From Eleusine coracana subsp. coracana (lineage: Eukaryota; Streptophyta; Magnoliopsida; Poales; Poaceae), in NCBI GenBank assembly GCA_032690845.1, contig CM064423.1, positions 33,092,903 to 33,156,902 of the forward strand: DNA of 64,000 nucleotides. Reading direction: 5' to 3'. The notes under the pieces are model-generated. The model searched no databases. It worked only from the letters and a program-made list of their open reading frames with translations, and was not told where the DNA came from. Shown here in pieces: positions 1 through 10,206 of the stretch. Every line of letters begins with the position of its first letter. Within the stretch, counting starts at the first letter, position 1. A program made the translations under genes and the position numbers.

Positions 1-65
1 TTGGACGACCTATCCATACATCCCGTCCAATTACTTTTGACGCCACGTTGCCACAGTGTCTTGTA

Positions 66-779
66 TCACTTCACTTCATCAATAGCACGACACTCTTCTC
101 CTTTTGGGTAAAATTTGAAAGAGTAGGGAGTCCCACTTATATCGAAGCTTATCTCACCACTCCCAACATCAATACTTGCCTTTGTTGTCCTCAACAATTT
201 TCTGCCTAAGATCAACGTGGTCCTCGTCATCTTATCCATATCAAGCACAATAAAATCAACAGGGACGATGTGATCTCCAATTTGAACAGGCACATCCTCA
301 GCAATTCCATCAGGGAAGCGTACCGATTGATCGGCTAACTCCAAACACATACCCGTAGGCTCTAATTCAGGCAAATTGAGACTTCTGAATATATGACGGG
401 GCATAACACTTACACTTGCTCCAAGATCGCACCAGCACCTATCAAATATTCTTGTTCCAATCGTGCATTTGATGCTTCGTGATCCAGGGTCGGGTTTCTT
501 CTCCAGTGCAACATCATTGATTGCCACCGTTAGCTCGTTAGTGACCTTCACAACCTCCTTAGGAACTAGAGACTTCTAGTTTTTCATCATGTCCTTAATG
601 TACTTGGCATAGGTGGGAACTTGGATAGCGTCAACAAAAGGGACATTGATGTAAAGCTTCTTCATAATATCGAGGAACCTTGCAAATTGCTCGTCGTGTT
701 GCCATGCTCTTTTTGTCTTCGTTAGTAGTTGAGTATCCAGGAATGTGGCAGGGCCATGCTCTTCTGTCTCCACGCCCAT
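66..779 (-). pseudogene. gag tail and retropepsin-like protease of element A
   Basis: One frame from 779 to 66, interrupted by an amber stop at 573-575. The first part (779-576) has the conserved linker ending VPTYAKYIKDMMKN that precedes the protease in Athila-type elements. The second part (about 551-66) holds the protease core: CDLGASVSVMP (the Asp of the D-L-G-A variant of the DTG/DSG motif), a strand ending in VPVDFIVLDMD, and LILGRKLL as the flap-side hydrophobic-Gly motif. The domain would cut the Gag-Pol polyprotein. The reverse transcriptase expected next lies beyond the left edge. Decayed by the stop and by the broken frame upstream. Confidence 0.8.
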
Positions 780-1137
780 TTTCAGACCAGAGAGGCCAAT
801 ATCCTCCTCGGCACCGACAGGATCATCGCGCCGATCGGCGTGGGGCTTCCTTGCTCCCGCAGAGTGCTCTGGATCTTCTGTTTGTTTTCCTGACCGTGTA
901 GCTATTGCCTTAACTGCTCTGCAGACATCGTATTGCCAGGAATAGCCCCTTTGTTGCCTTGAATGGCTTGCGATAGCTGTCCCATCTGTTGCTCCATAAT
1001 CTTGGTATGCTTCAAAATTTGCTCATTGGAGCTCCCAATTTCTATCACCTTGTTCCCTGAAGGACATGATCAATCTCCTTGAATTTAGCTTGATTGTCCT
1101 TGTTGATCCTCTCTTGAGCTTGGAAGAACTCATGACA

Positions 1138-2301
1138 TTAGAGACGAAGTGGGATAGAATTTTGCATGGACGAACTAGGAGAGAACGAACTCCTTTGTTG
1201 CTGATATTGGGGCTTCCATCCACTATTCTTCATATATTCTAGCATCTTCATCTCTTCAGGGCAATCTTTCTGCACATGACCAAATTCTCCACACTCACTA
1301 CATGTGGAGCGTGATTCCGCCAGCTTGAGTGTCTCTTCCTTAGGGATATGAAGATTATTGTCCAACCTCCTTTGAATAGCATCGAGGCGTTCTATAATCA
1401 AGTCTTCTTAAGTCTTCTCAATCACACTCTTCGCTACTCCTTTTGAAGGTTGCAAATTCCTTGAGCTTCTCTCACCATCCCACGATTGATTTTCAACTAG
1501 CAACTTGATCAAATTCTTAGCTTCGGTGGGGGTTTTTGACATGAATGATCCTACAGCTGAGGCGTCCAAGTGTTGACATGATAGAAGATTCAATCCTGTG
1601 TAGAACCTCTCAACAACTTCTCCAACCGTCAGACCATGATGAGGGCATGCATCCATATATTCGTTGTATCTTTCCCATGCTTCTCCAATGCTCTCATCAA
1701 TATTCTGTGTAAATCCAAGAATCTTATTTTTCAAAGCTTGAGTCTTACCAGGAGGGAAGTATTTGGCCAAGAATTCAGCTGCTAACATGTCCCACACTAT
1801 TTTTACTGGGTTTTCTAATCCATTGTACCATTGCTTGGGGTGTCCAACTAGAGAGAAGGAGAACAGCCGCACACGTGCTTGGTCTCCTATCAATCCCGCT
1901 ATCTTGAATGTACTGCAAACCGAAAGGAAGTGATGCAAGTGATGATTGGGATCTTCCGAACTTATGAATGGTTGTTGCGCCACTATTCCAACATATCTCT
2001 CCAATTGATACGGAAGTTGATTTTGAGCTTCTTGAAAATCTGTCTTGACAATACTAGTCAATTGTGGCTTGAGACAATTAACCATAGGTACCTCTGCCAT
2101 CTCCTCTTCTTCTTGCTCTTGAACTGGGTCTTCTATTGTGAATAATACTCGAGGTGTTGCGTGGACTACTTCTCCAGCTAAACCTCCAAGTGACTTGCTT
2201 CTCTTCTCCGTTGTTCTCTTCTTGTGAAAGAGTCTTTCTGGATCATCGGTGTAATCAGAGGGTTTGTTTGACTTAGGACCGTCCATACCTGTTAGTTTCA
2301 C
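1138..2301 (-). pseudogene. gag: gag polyprotein of gypsy element A (capsid plus zinc knuckle)
   Basis: The frame starts at an ATG at 2301 and runs about 388 codons, with one in-frame stop at 1408-1410, to a double stop near 1138. The middle (about residues 90-260) reads as a retrotransposon gag capsid: GHPKQWYNGL, an AEFLAKYFPPGKT segment and GEAWERYNEYMDACPHHGL. Just after the stop comes one CCHC zinc knuckle, CSECGEFGHVQKDC (about 1260-1310), which in this family binds the packaged RNA. A Gln/Ser-rich tail follows. The same frame on both sides of the stop shows a single nonsense change. Downstream (1137-780) the reading frame is broken before the protease region. Confidence 0.85.
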
Positions 2302-2385
2302 TTAACAGAATATATGTACTAGAGAGACAAGTAAAGCACAATGACTAAACACTAATACATCAAACAATGTTTAACAACCTGCTAT

Positions 2386-2405
2386 GGTCCCCGGCAATGG
2401 TGCCA
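2386..2405 (-). other. Primer-binding site of element A (tRNA-Asp type)
   Basis: On the minus strand this reads TGGCACCATTGCCGGGGACC, a slightly decayed form of the TGGCGCCGTTGCCGGGGA sequence used by Athila elements to pair with tRNA-Asp (family knowledge). It lies 13 bases inside the LTR end at 2419. Confidence 0.85.
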
Positions 2406-2418
2406 GAAAAATTAAGCT

Positions 2419-3889
2419 TGTTGGTCGTACCTACGCACCCAGTTATATACCGCAAGAGGACGGTGTACGATTGTAGCACTTTTTACCTTGAATTGAGTAT
2501 TCCAAGGTTTATCGAATCCACTGGGACCTAAGGGATAATTAAACAAAGTTAACAGTAAAAGATCTAGTCAAAGCTACTGTCGAATTTAGGTTGCGTGAGG
2601 GGAAGACTGGCCAGCGCAAAGGTGCGCCAGGCAGTAAATCTGTTGTTGCGCCGATCGGCACAGGAGTTGAGCCGTTCGGCACACTAGTGAATCTAAGCCA
2701 AAGTGCGCCAGATGCCTTGTAAGCCTATGCTGTTAAGTGAGTAACCAGATATCTACTAGTGAGATCATAACCAGAAAGTCTAATTAAATAGCATCATAAT
2801 GGGTAATTACATAGATCAATGAAAACCTATAATGAATAAGACCACCCTGCTTTTCGAGCGGCTCCCGATTTATATCTGCCGAGAGGAAACCCTTAATCGC
2901 GCGAATATCTTATCCTACTCAACTATCCAATAGTGCTGCGCAGGCTTAGTGCTGTCACCGCTAAACCACACTACTAGCATCATCAAGCAACCATAATCAA
3001 TACGATGTCCGAATACTATCCTAATCACCACGATCAAGATAATATCAACTTACTTAGCCTAGAACTAAGCAATTGGAATAAGCACATGCATGATTATAGA
3101 ATCAAGACAGACAAATCACCAAAACCATCATCAACATATTCAGTCATCCATGAGATACATAGAGTAAGATTCATCCTCGTCGAGATGGCCTACCTTGACG
3201 GATCAACTCTTAACACCAATGGTTCTTGAAACTCAACTAGAGATCTATTCTAACGGGGCAAGCCCCGGTGGCTCTAACTTACGGATCTGTTGTCCCTCTG
3301 TCGCCTCCTCCTCTATGCGGCCAGGGTTTACAAGTATTTATAGGGGTTCTACTCGTAAAGGACTCAGTTTCTAGCAAATAAGGCGGTTGCGCTGATCGGC
3401 GCAGGATTGCGCCGATCGGCGCAAGCCGTCTCTTCTCTGGTTTCTTCTCCGAGTCGGTTCCTCTATCTTCCACAGCTGCCATGTGGGCCTTTTCCTTCGA
3501 GATAAAGTCTTGTACTGCACATCGAGATCTTGAAGTTCCATAAATCTTCTAGGCAAATATCTTCAAGTGTCTTGTGCAGATAAACTTCCATAAACATGTG
3601 GAATGGGCCTCGGTCACTTCTGTGGGCCAAAACACCCTAGCGCCGACCGGCTCATGGACTGCACTGATCGGCACACTGGGCTTCTTCAGTGCTTTTTGTT
3701 GGTTTTGGATTCTGTCCTCTCCAGCATCACTTTAATCATCAATTTTACCTGTTTCTGCAATAAAGCTCCAAAACAACGCATATATAAATATATAGACAAT
3801 ATCATAGATAAATGGCCTAAATTAGTATCAATTATGCTCTAATTAGGGTAATATTCACATATAAATGGGGCACTTGGGAAGTGCCAACA
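2419..3889 (-). repeat. 5' LTR of element A, about 1.47 kb
   Basis: The ends are inverted (TGTTGG at 2419, CCAACA ending at 3889) and the PBS lies directly on the internal side. The LTR contains palindromic motifs of the type TGCGCCGATCGGCGCA: a perfect 16-bp copy at 3408-3423, a near copy at 3388-3403, and diverged copies near 2647, 2669, 3640 and 3661. These may be enhancer or binding sites. The short open frames inside are not coding. Confidence 0.85.
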
Positions 3890-4299
3890 ACAAAGTAGAG
3901 CGTTTGGAAATGACTCAATGTCTCTCGGCGAAGTTGTTCAGTGGTTGGAGGTAACCTCGAAGGCTACGTGACATGGTTGCTTCGATATATGCTTTATTGG
4001 ATTAACCTTCACTGAGCACCCATGAATGAGGCAACATGGTTAGAAAAAATTGTTTTCTATTCAATCTGAATCGAAGCAAAACTACCAAAGGTTACAAGGT
4101 GAAAATAAATTATCTTTTGAAAAGAAACATGACCTTCGTAATTATAGTTGTGCAGCTTTGATTATTGCAAAAATGGAACTTGCTTGTACTTTCGTATGAA
4201 CCAAGTATGGCTTGTGGCAAAAATAAAGTTGCTCAAAGAGACTAAACGCTTTGCTCTCTTTCTTTTTATCTCATCTCTCTAGAAAAAGAAGAAATGTGT

Positions 4300-4317
4300 C
4301 AACCACGGTGGGCGCCA
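4300..4317 (-). other. PBS-like site of element I
   Basis: The minus strand reads TGGCGCCCACCGTGGTTG immediately inside the LTR end TGTTGGGGCC at 4319. Its position and the TGGCGCC start fit a primer-binding site; I did not assign the tRNA. Confidence 0.6.
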
Positions 4318-4318
4318 A

Positions 4319-4608
4319 TGTTGGGGCCTTAGCCTCTGAACATGAGAGATGAGGAGTGAGAGAGGAAGGAGGCAAGTGAGTAAAATGGCCAAAGGTCTTC
4401 TCCCTCAAGCCCTATCCCCCTATTTATAGAGACAGAGGGATATTTATAGAGAGAGAGGGGGGGAGAGTTTGATGTTTATTCCATTGGTGGGGTTAAATAT
4501 TACACATATACCCTTAGACTTTACAAAAGGGTCCCTACGCCTCTAGATTGGGACTCTTTTACACAACAGAGAGTCCTAGCCTATGACACGCATAGCTATC
4601 CCCCAACA
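4319..4608 (-). repeat. Short LTR of element I, 290 bp
   Basis: Bounded by TGTTGGGG at 4319 and CCCCAACA ending at 4608, an 8-bp inverted terminal pair. It contains two TATTTATAGAGA copies (near 4433 and 4443), a likely TATA region, and a purine-rich run. No second LTR copy is visible in the window. Confidence 0.7.
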
Positions 4609-5079
4609 CATAACTTGTATTCTCACTAGTTATCGTATGATGTAACTCGGAGTACTATGTTTATGGATTTTTACTACAATGTAATCCTATTATAACGATG
4701 TGGGTCATAGTTATGACTACATTACTACGATGCACATGACAAATTGATTAAAGCACTGACATGAACGCATCCCCATTGTATAGTGTCGTTTCATGCATGA
4801 TAAAATGATTAAAGCTGCATCACTGAGTCCGGCCCTCAAGAATCCAATATTGCATCACTGCGATGCAAAGACGACTTGAAGCAACGCATCACGCCAGCCA
4901 GCTAACAGTGGCCTAGGGACTCTAGTACTGCACATCAGGATGGTGAGTGTCGCATCACATAGCAAACACAATTATTCATAGATCCAACACTAGCCTACAA
5001 AATGCAACGTCCATTTTGTTCTCGAACAACACCTCTCCACTCCACAAAAATTACGGCCTCGGGTAGGGGAAGGGGGAGG
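4609..5079. other. No gene seen; possibly low-copy host DNA
   Basis: AT-rich sequence with no long open frame and no terminal repeats. It ends in a purine-rich run (about 5061-5084) that forms the left flank of the solo LTR at 5085 and would be continuous with the sequence from 6669 if that LTR were absent. Confidence 0.5.
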
Positions 5080-5084
5080 GGAAA

Positions 5085-6663
5085 TGTTGACAGTCATTAA
5101 ATACCAATTTCAACCATTAATATACCTATAAAAGTAGGAAGACTTAGCATTTAAAAGTTGCATGTTAGTTAGGAGTAATAAGATTCCACTTATCCTTAGA
5201 GATTTATGTGCATGCAGAGATTTGATATAAAAGAAGTGGAGAAATAGAGCATAATCCAGGAAAACACCATTCCAGCCAATGGGACGGTGCCAACTGGACT
5301 TCTCTCGGATTGCATACGTGGCTGCATAGGATTCCTCTGGAGAACATCGACTTAAAATAGAAGAGGACCCACCTACCAGGTACCCCGAGGAAGCACACCC
5401 TGAGGGAGCCCACCTGCAAATCGGCCGACCTAGGGGCTTGGTCAGCCGACCAAGTCTTGAGGCGGTTCGCTCCCCCCCCCCCCCCTCCACGTGTCACACC
5501 CTTAGATCTTTGGCAAAGTCGGTGGCTCGAGGTTCCGTGGGAGTTACTCTCCAGTACCGACTTATGGACCCTATAAATAGAAGGGGAGAGCTCCACTCCA
5601 ACACACACACTCAAGAGTTATTCATTTCCCTCTTTCACTTAGTAGTTTCCTAGTCCTAGTGGAATTTAGTTTAGGTGGAGCCTTGCTCAAGTCTCCAAGT
5701 CATAGGAGTATTGTTATGGCTCTTTTATCCTTTCCTTTATTCTATTGTATTATGAATTCTTTCTATTTAATTAATACAGTTCTTCCATATAGTTGTGTTT
5801 ATGATATGTGTTCCTTGTTTGCTTATATATCATATTCATGTCATAAGACTTTATGCTTTCATGATGATATAGACTTGCTACCTTATTTTCATGATTGGCA
5901 TATACCTTGACTATAGTCTAAATGTTATAATGTTAGTTGTACTTTAGTCTAGTTGTTGTGCCTCAACATGGGTTTGATATCCAATTAGGTTAGGGAAGCT
6001 CTAGTGTTTGATCTCTGCTAGAGTTCTACTTAAATGTGTAAGCGTGGTGCTTAGATGGCTAGGTAGTATCGATCACCTCGTAATCCACAGTCTGCAGAGG
6101 TAGGCAGTAGGTGGTGACAGCCCTATCTGTCCTTTGTACTCCTCCATGTTCGGTTGTGATGTGTGTCAAAGATGGAGTTGCCTTGTGTATGCCGGGCATG
6201 AATCCGTACACGAAGTGTTGAGTGCATTAGACTATGACTAGTATGGACTTGCTTGTAATTGTTTGACTATGTAACTATATAGGTAGACTAACATTAGAGA
6301 TATGACTTTGCTCTCCTAACTAAAACTCCCTGTAGACTTAGGACTTTTATTTATCTTTGGGAATGATGCTCTGTGTGTCACACTACCCCTATCTTTATTA
6401 TGCTTACCCCTGTATAAACTCTAAATACTAATACCAATCTTTATTTTTACGTTACTATTAACAATCATATATTCATGCTACGCCTTCCTTTGGTAGAACT
6501 ATAAATGACAAGCCATTGGAGCAATCCTTTGGTGAAATTCTACAACGGTATTTTCTGTGCGCTTGCGGATTTTACTCTATTGACACTAAGGTGCATCTTT
6601 ATAATTATGTCTGGCGTCATTGCCAAGGATGATTATATCGATGTAACATAGCAAACGTCAACA
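5085..6663 (+). mobile_element. Solo LTR (B) of an Athila-type gypsy family, TSD GGAAA
   Basis: Begins TGTTGACAG and ends CGTCAACA; flanked by perfect 5-bp duplications GGAAA at 5080-5084 and 6664-6668, with no internal region, so it is a solo LTR made by LTR-LTR recombination. It is related to the LTRs of element C (43479, 51101): same start, TATA box (TATAAATA at 5572-5579) and the block TAGGTGGTGACAGCCCTATC at 6108-6127. Near its end (6610-6630) it contains a decayed PBS-like TCTGGCGTCATTGCC. A G-rich/C-rich homopolymer lies at about 5473-5486. The small open frames within are not genes. Confidence 0.9.
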
Positions 6664-6777
6664 GGAAACAAAGGTGAAGAGATAAATGATCCTTGGTAGG
6701 GGTTCAACCTAAGAGCCGGGCCAATTTACTTGAAACCCATCTCAGAACTCCCAATTAAAACCAAGGAAGAGAATTGA

Positions 6778-7125
6778 CATCCCTTCAGAGACTATGATGG
6801 CACCAAGATTTCTTGGCTTAAGTGCAACCATAACCTTAATTGTGTACTACAGATGTATGATGGTCCTGAAGAGCCAGACAACGGGCATAGATTCTTCCAT
6901 TTTCCCTTGCCTAACGTGAGTGCAATATAAATTTTACCTAATAGTATTATGCATATTTCCTAATGAAGTTCATTTGTATTGTTGTAGAACTCTTATGATG
7001 AGGTCGATTGTGGCTTCACGAGATGGATAGATCCACAACCTATTGGCCCTACTCAACACTACGTTGACTATTTACAAAGCATAATATTCGACCGAAAACA
7101 ATTGCTTGCATCCTCCAGTCAGTAA
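6778..7125 (+). pseudogene. GRF-type zinc-finger gene fragment (two exons)
   Basis: Exon 1 (open from 6778 after a TGA, ending at 6915 before GTGAGT) and exon 2 (6988-7125, after TTGTTGTAG) join in phase 0 and end at TAA 7123-7125. The product contains WLKCNHNLNC, GHRFFHFPLPN and VDCGFTRWIDP: Cys/His spacing, an aromatic-rich strand and a C-G-F-x-x-W-x-D tail like the GRF zinc finger (C...C/H...GRxF..C......CxFFxWxD). GRF fingers bind single-stranded nucleic acid and are common in small transposon-derived plant proteins (established knowledge). No start codon or upstream exon was identified; the solo LTR at 5085 lies just upstream. Transposon-derived or dying gene is my inference. Confidence 0.55.
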
Positions 7126-7635
7126 TCATCAGACAATAGTCCGGTGAAAATTAGTATAGCAGATGATAACGCTCTCATATGTCATAACGCCTTCTACCGG
7201 TGCTCACACCACAAACTCGATCGAGCCAAAAGTCTGCTACCCCTGCTGCCACCTTCTGCAGGCTTATACGATGGTGTCGGCTACTATGGTGATGCAGGTT
7301 CATCCACCTACTACTATGGATGACTAGTCGGTCATCACGTCTTGTGTTGTGCACCACTACTTTCTAAAAATGTGTGTTCTTCATGTTCCCTCTGCTATTT
7401 ATGCTTATTTCAGAACATTAATTTAGTAGTCATGTACTGTATCGGAAGTGTATTAAGATTGTCACTATGTAATGGATCATTGTTACTTCAGTACAACTAT
7501 AAAATTTTCAATAATGCCTTGTGAACATCAACAAGAAACTGATGCAGTGAACTTCTTTAATTTTTCCTATGGACAAGACTGAAAGCGACATCTCACTAAA
7601 GTGGAGCATCATGTGCTAGGAGCAATAATGCATGC
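7126..7635. other. 3' flank of the GRF fragment; no gene seen
   Basis: Low-GC sequence with only short frames. It could be a 3' UTR of the GRF fragment. It ends in CATGC, the left target duplication of the LTR at 7636. Confidence 0.45.
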
Positions 7636-8598
7636 TGAAAGTTGCCTAGGAGGGGGGGGGGTAGGCAAACCTAAAAATCCATTGAAATTAGACTTAACAA
7701 ACTTTATCAGTCGAACGACAATGTCGATCCAGTCCACTGCCAATTCTGATGGGAACTGCTGATGGGCAACTGACAGTGTCGATGAGACATAACAGTTGCA
7801 AAAAAGGTAAATCTAAGTTGGTTCCGCAGCTAAGTAATTGAAGGGGAAGACTACAACAGGTAGAGGAAAGCAAACAAGCAAGCTAGTAAGAACTAGAACA
7901 AGCTACACAAGTAGATCGAGTAAATTAAATCTATTATAAGTTCAAACCCTAGCTCAAGTGAATGAAACAACAAGTAGTAAAAGGACCACACGGAGACACA
8001 AGATTTGTTACCGAAGTTCAAGCCCACAAAGGTCTCTACGTCTCTATTGAGAAGTCCACTAAGGACCAAGTCTCTTTCAACCCTTTCTCACCCAAGTGAC
8101 CACAAAGATCAAGCCCGGGTTATCCACTAGAAAATCCCTTGCGGGATAGGTAATACAAACTTCCTGAGGTGCCACCACACAAGTTGGGAGCTCTACGGGC
8201 ACCACTAACCGTGTAGGAGAAAAGCTCCAATAGTAACATTCAAAAATAACAAGTATGACAAAGTTGAATGCTTGAGAGTGAAATCTGTGCTCTCAATCAC
8301 TAGAAATCTTGCTCACACTCAAACCCTAGCTCAAGGATGAAGCTTTGACTTGGAGAGGGAAAGTGCAGAGAGTGAAGCTCAAAGGGGTGTTTTGATTTTC
8401 AGGTTGGAGAGCCAATGGCGGAAGTGAAATTTAGGGCTCTTATACTATGGCTCGAAAAAGAGTCGTTGTTGTGTCTGGATGCCCTAGACTGGCACTGCCG
8501 ATGGACTGATCGGCACTGTCGTTAGGGATTTTGACAAGGAGTAGACCACTAAAGAAGTTTGTTGTGACTCACATCAGCACTGCCGATCAAGGCATCGG

Positions 8599-10190
8599 TG
8601 TTGGTATTTGTTATGATCATAGATAAATCCACAAGCGCATAGATACCGCTATAGCACTTCACCTAAGAGTATTCCAACGTATCGAATTCACAGGGAATGT
8701 GTGTATCTAATCTCCTATAATAATCCGTCCAAGGACAACAAGAATATGATAGGCAAAGGGTAGAGAGGATTCCTATGATCAAGGATTCTATAATAAGATA
8801 GGTTCAGTCTCTACTGCTTACTTTGGGCACCGGCTTACCCCTACATCCACAGGCGACTCCGGCCAACCGCTCTACGACATACCCGAACATGGAGGATTAC
8901 TAAGGCCGGATAGGGCTGTCACCACCTACCGACTACCTCTACAAAACGTGGGACACGCTGCAAACAAAGGTAACCTCTAGCCTAGACACCACGTCTACAC
9001 TATTGATTACTATCCTAGTCTCAGATCCTCGCTTATAGAAGACTAAGATACTCTAATTAAATAGAGCGATGAACCAATAAGCCATAAAGGAAAGAATTTA
9101 CTTACATAAGAAACTTAAATACCAAAGAGGAAACACAAACACTTACTAGAAAAAGAAAGCATCCGTCAAGGAACAAGCGTGGGGAAGATTGCCGACAAAC
9201 CTGGCGCTTCCCTGAACTCTCCCTCACTCTCTTATTATTTTCTAAACACTTTGGGAGTGCTAAAGCCTTTGGAATGGAGGTCTAAACTCTCTTCTTGTGT
9301 GTTGTGTTGCTCATGCCGAATTCCCCCTCTATTTATAGGTGGCAATGGGTAGTGGGGTACTTGTAGGTGAAGGCGAGTCAGTAGGCAAAAGTCAGTCTGC
9401 CGGGCGGCGTGCAACGTCGGGCGGCCACTAGTGCCGGGCGGTCTAGCATGCCGGGCGGCAGCCCAGGCCGGGCCACCCTTGGATTTTGTCGGTTCGCGAC
9501 CGACTTCTCTTGGATGGCTTGGATTTTGTCCCGAAGTCGGTCGTTTGGTCGGTTTCCACCGACTCTTCATTTGGCGGGCGGTAGGCCTCATGGGCCTCAT
9601 GGGCTGGCAACCCTAGGTGGCCAACCTAGGCCGAGCGGCAAGCCGGGCCGGGCGGCGGCCTAGGCCAGGCGGCAGCCTTGGCCGGGTGCCGACCCCTTTC
9701 GGGGCGCCTCTTGACTTCTCCCGGTTAGGCCACATGTTGGCCTCTTTTCCTTAGCCATATTTGATCACTTTTGGTCCGAGAGGACAAAACGGCATCACGG
9801 TGAAGTGTTTTGCAAAATTGGCCGGGTCGATTGATCAATCTTACAATGATTCCGGTCGGTCAGCCGGGTGTCTGATTTTAGCCTTAAACGACCCTGTCGA
9901 TCGGGTCCTAATTTCAGCTGTAAATGACCCTGTCGGCCGGGTCCTTATTTCATCCTTAAACGACCATGTCGGCCGGTGAAAATGGCTATTTCATAGTGGT
10001 GATCGGCCGACGGGGTGTTTCTTCATGTTTTGTTTTTGCATATTTTGGCTCTTTTATACCTGCAAACATATACTCACCAAAACTCGTGGAAATTGTTAGT
10101 AATAAACTCCTACCACTATGTTTGTTATTTATTTTATATGTATTATGCAGGAATTTGACAGTCGGATTTAGTATTTAAGGACCGTCAACA
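8599..10190 (-). repeat. 3' LTR of element D, 1592 bp
   Basis: Bounded by TGTTGGTA and CCGTCAACA. It matches the copy at 14673-16234 along its length. It holds the block TAGGTGGTGACAGCCCTATC (minus strand, about 8910-8929), a TATA region (TATAAATAG on the minus strand near 9333), an array of GCCGGGCGGC-like units (about 9398-9480 and 9625-9690), and three roughly 36-bp units built on GACCCTGTCGGCCGGGTC (9871-9976). Confidence 0.92.
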
Positions 10191-10206
10191 ACACCCCCAC
10201 ACTTAG
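10191..10206 (-). other. Polypurine tract of element D
   Basis: The minus strand reads CTAAGTGTGGGGGTGT directly before the 3' LTR, the usual plus-strand primer position. Confidence 0.8.

Larger units (their letters stand above)
1..3889 (-). mobile_element. Ty3/gypsy element A (Athila/Tat type), 5' half with 5' LTR
   Basis: Read on the minus strand, the order is 5' LTR (2419-3889), PBS (2386-2405), gag (2301 down to 1138) and protease (551 down to 66); the element runs off the left edge before any reverse transcriptase. The LTR ends are TGTTGG and CCAACA. The tRNA-Asp-like PBS and the protease motif CDLGASVSVMP are typical of the grass Athila/Tat group (established knowledge). Several stops and at least one frameshift show that it is decayed. 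Only one flank is inside the window, so no TSD can be checked. It abuts another minus-strand LTR element at 3890, which suggests that A landed in that element's leader. Confidence 0.88.
3890..4608 (-). mobile_element. Start of a second LTR element (I): leader, PBS and 5' LTR
   Basis: On the minus strand there is a short LTR (4319-4608), one spacer base, a PBS-like TGGCGCCCACCGTGG, then about 410 bases of non-coding leader that stop at the edge of element A. The PBS type TGGCGCCCACC is common in grass Tat/Retand-like gypsy elements (family knowledge). No coding region is left here; the body was probably displaced when A inserted, or lies outside the window. Confidence 0.65.

Noticed and set aside
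2665..3674. Short spaced palindromes that could suggest a CRISPR array
   Set aside because: Spacing is irregular, the units diverge, and this is a plant LTR.
5061..5084. Purine-rich run before the LTR at 5085 as a PPT of an internal region
   Set aside because: The perfect GGAAA duplications on both sides show a solo LTR, so the run is flanking DNA.
5110..5653. Frames on both strands of 70-136 codons, repeated in part at 43569-44026 and 51378-51650
   Set aside because: They lie in related LTRs (B and C) around the TATA box and are not conserved as protein.
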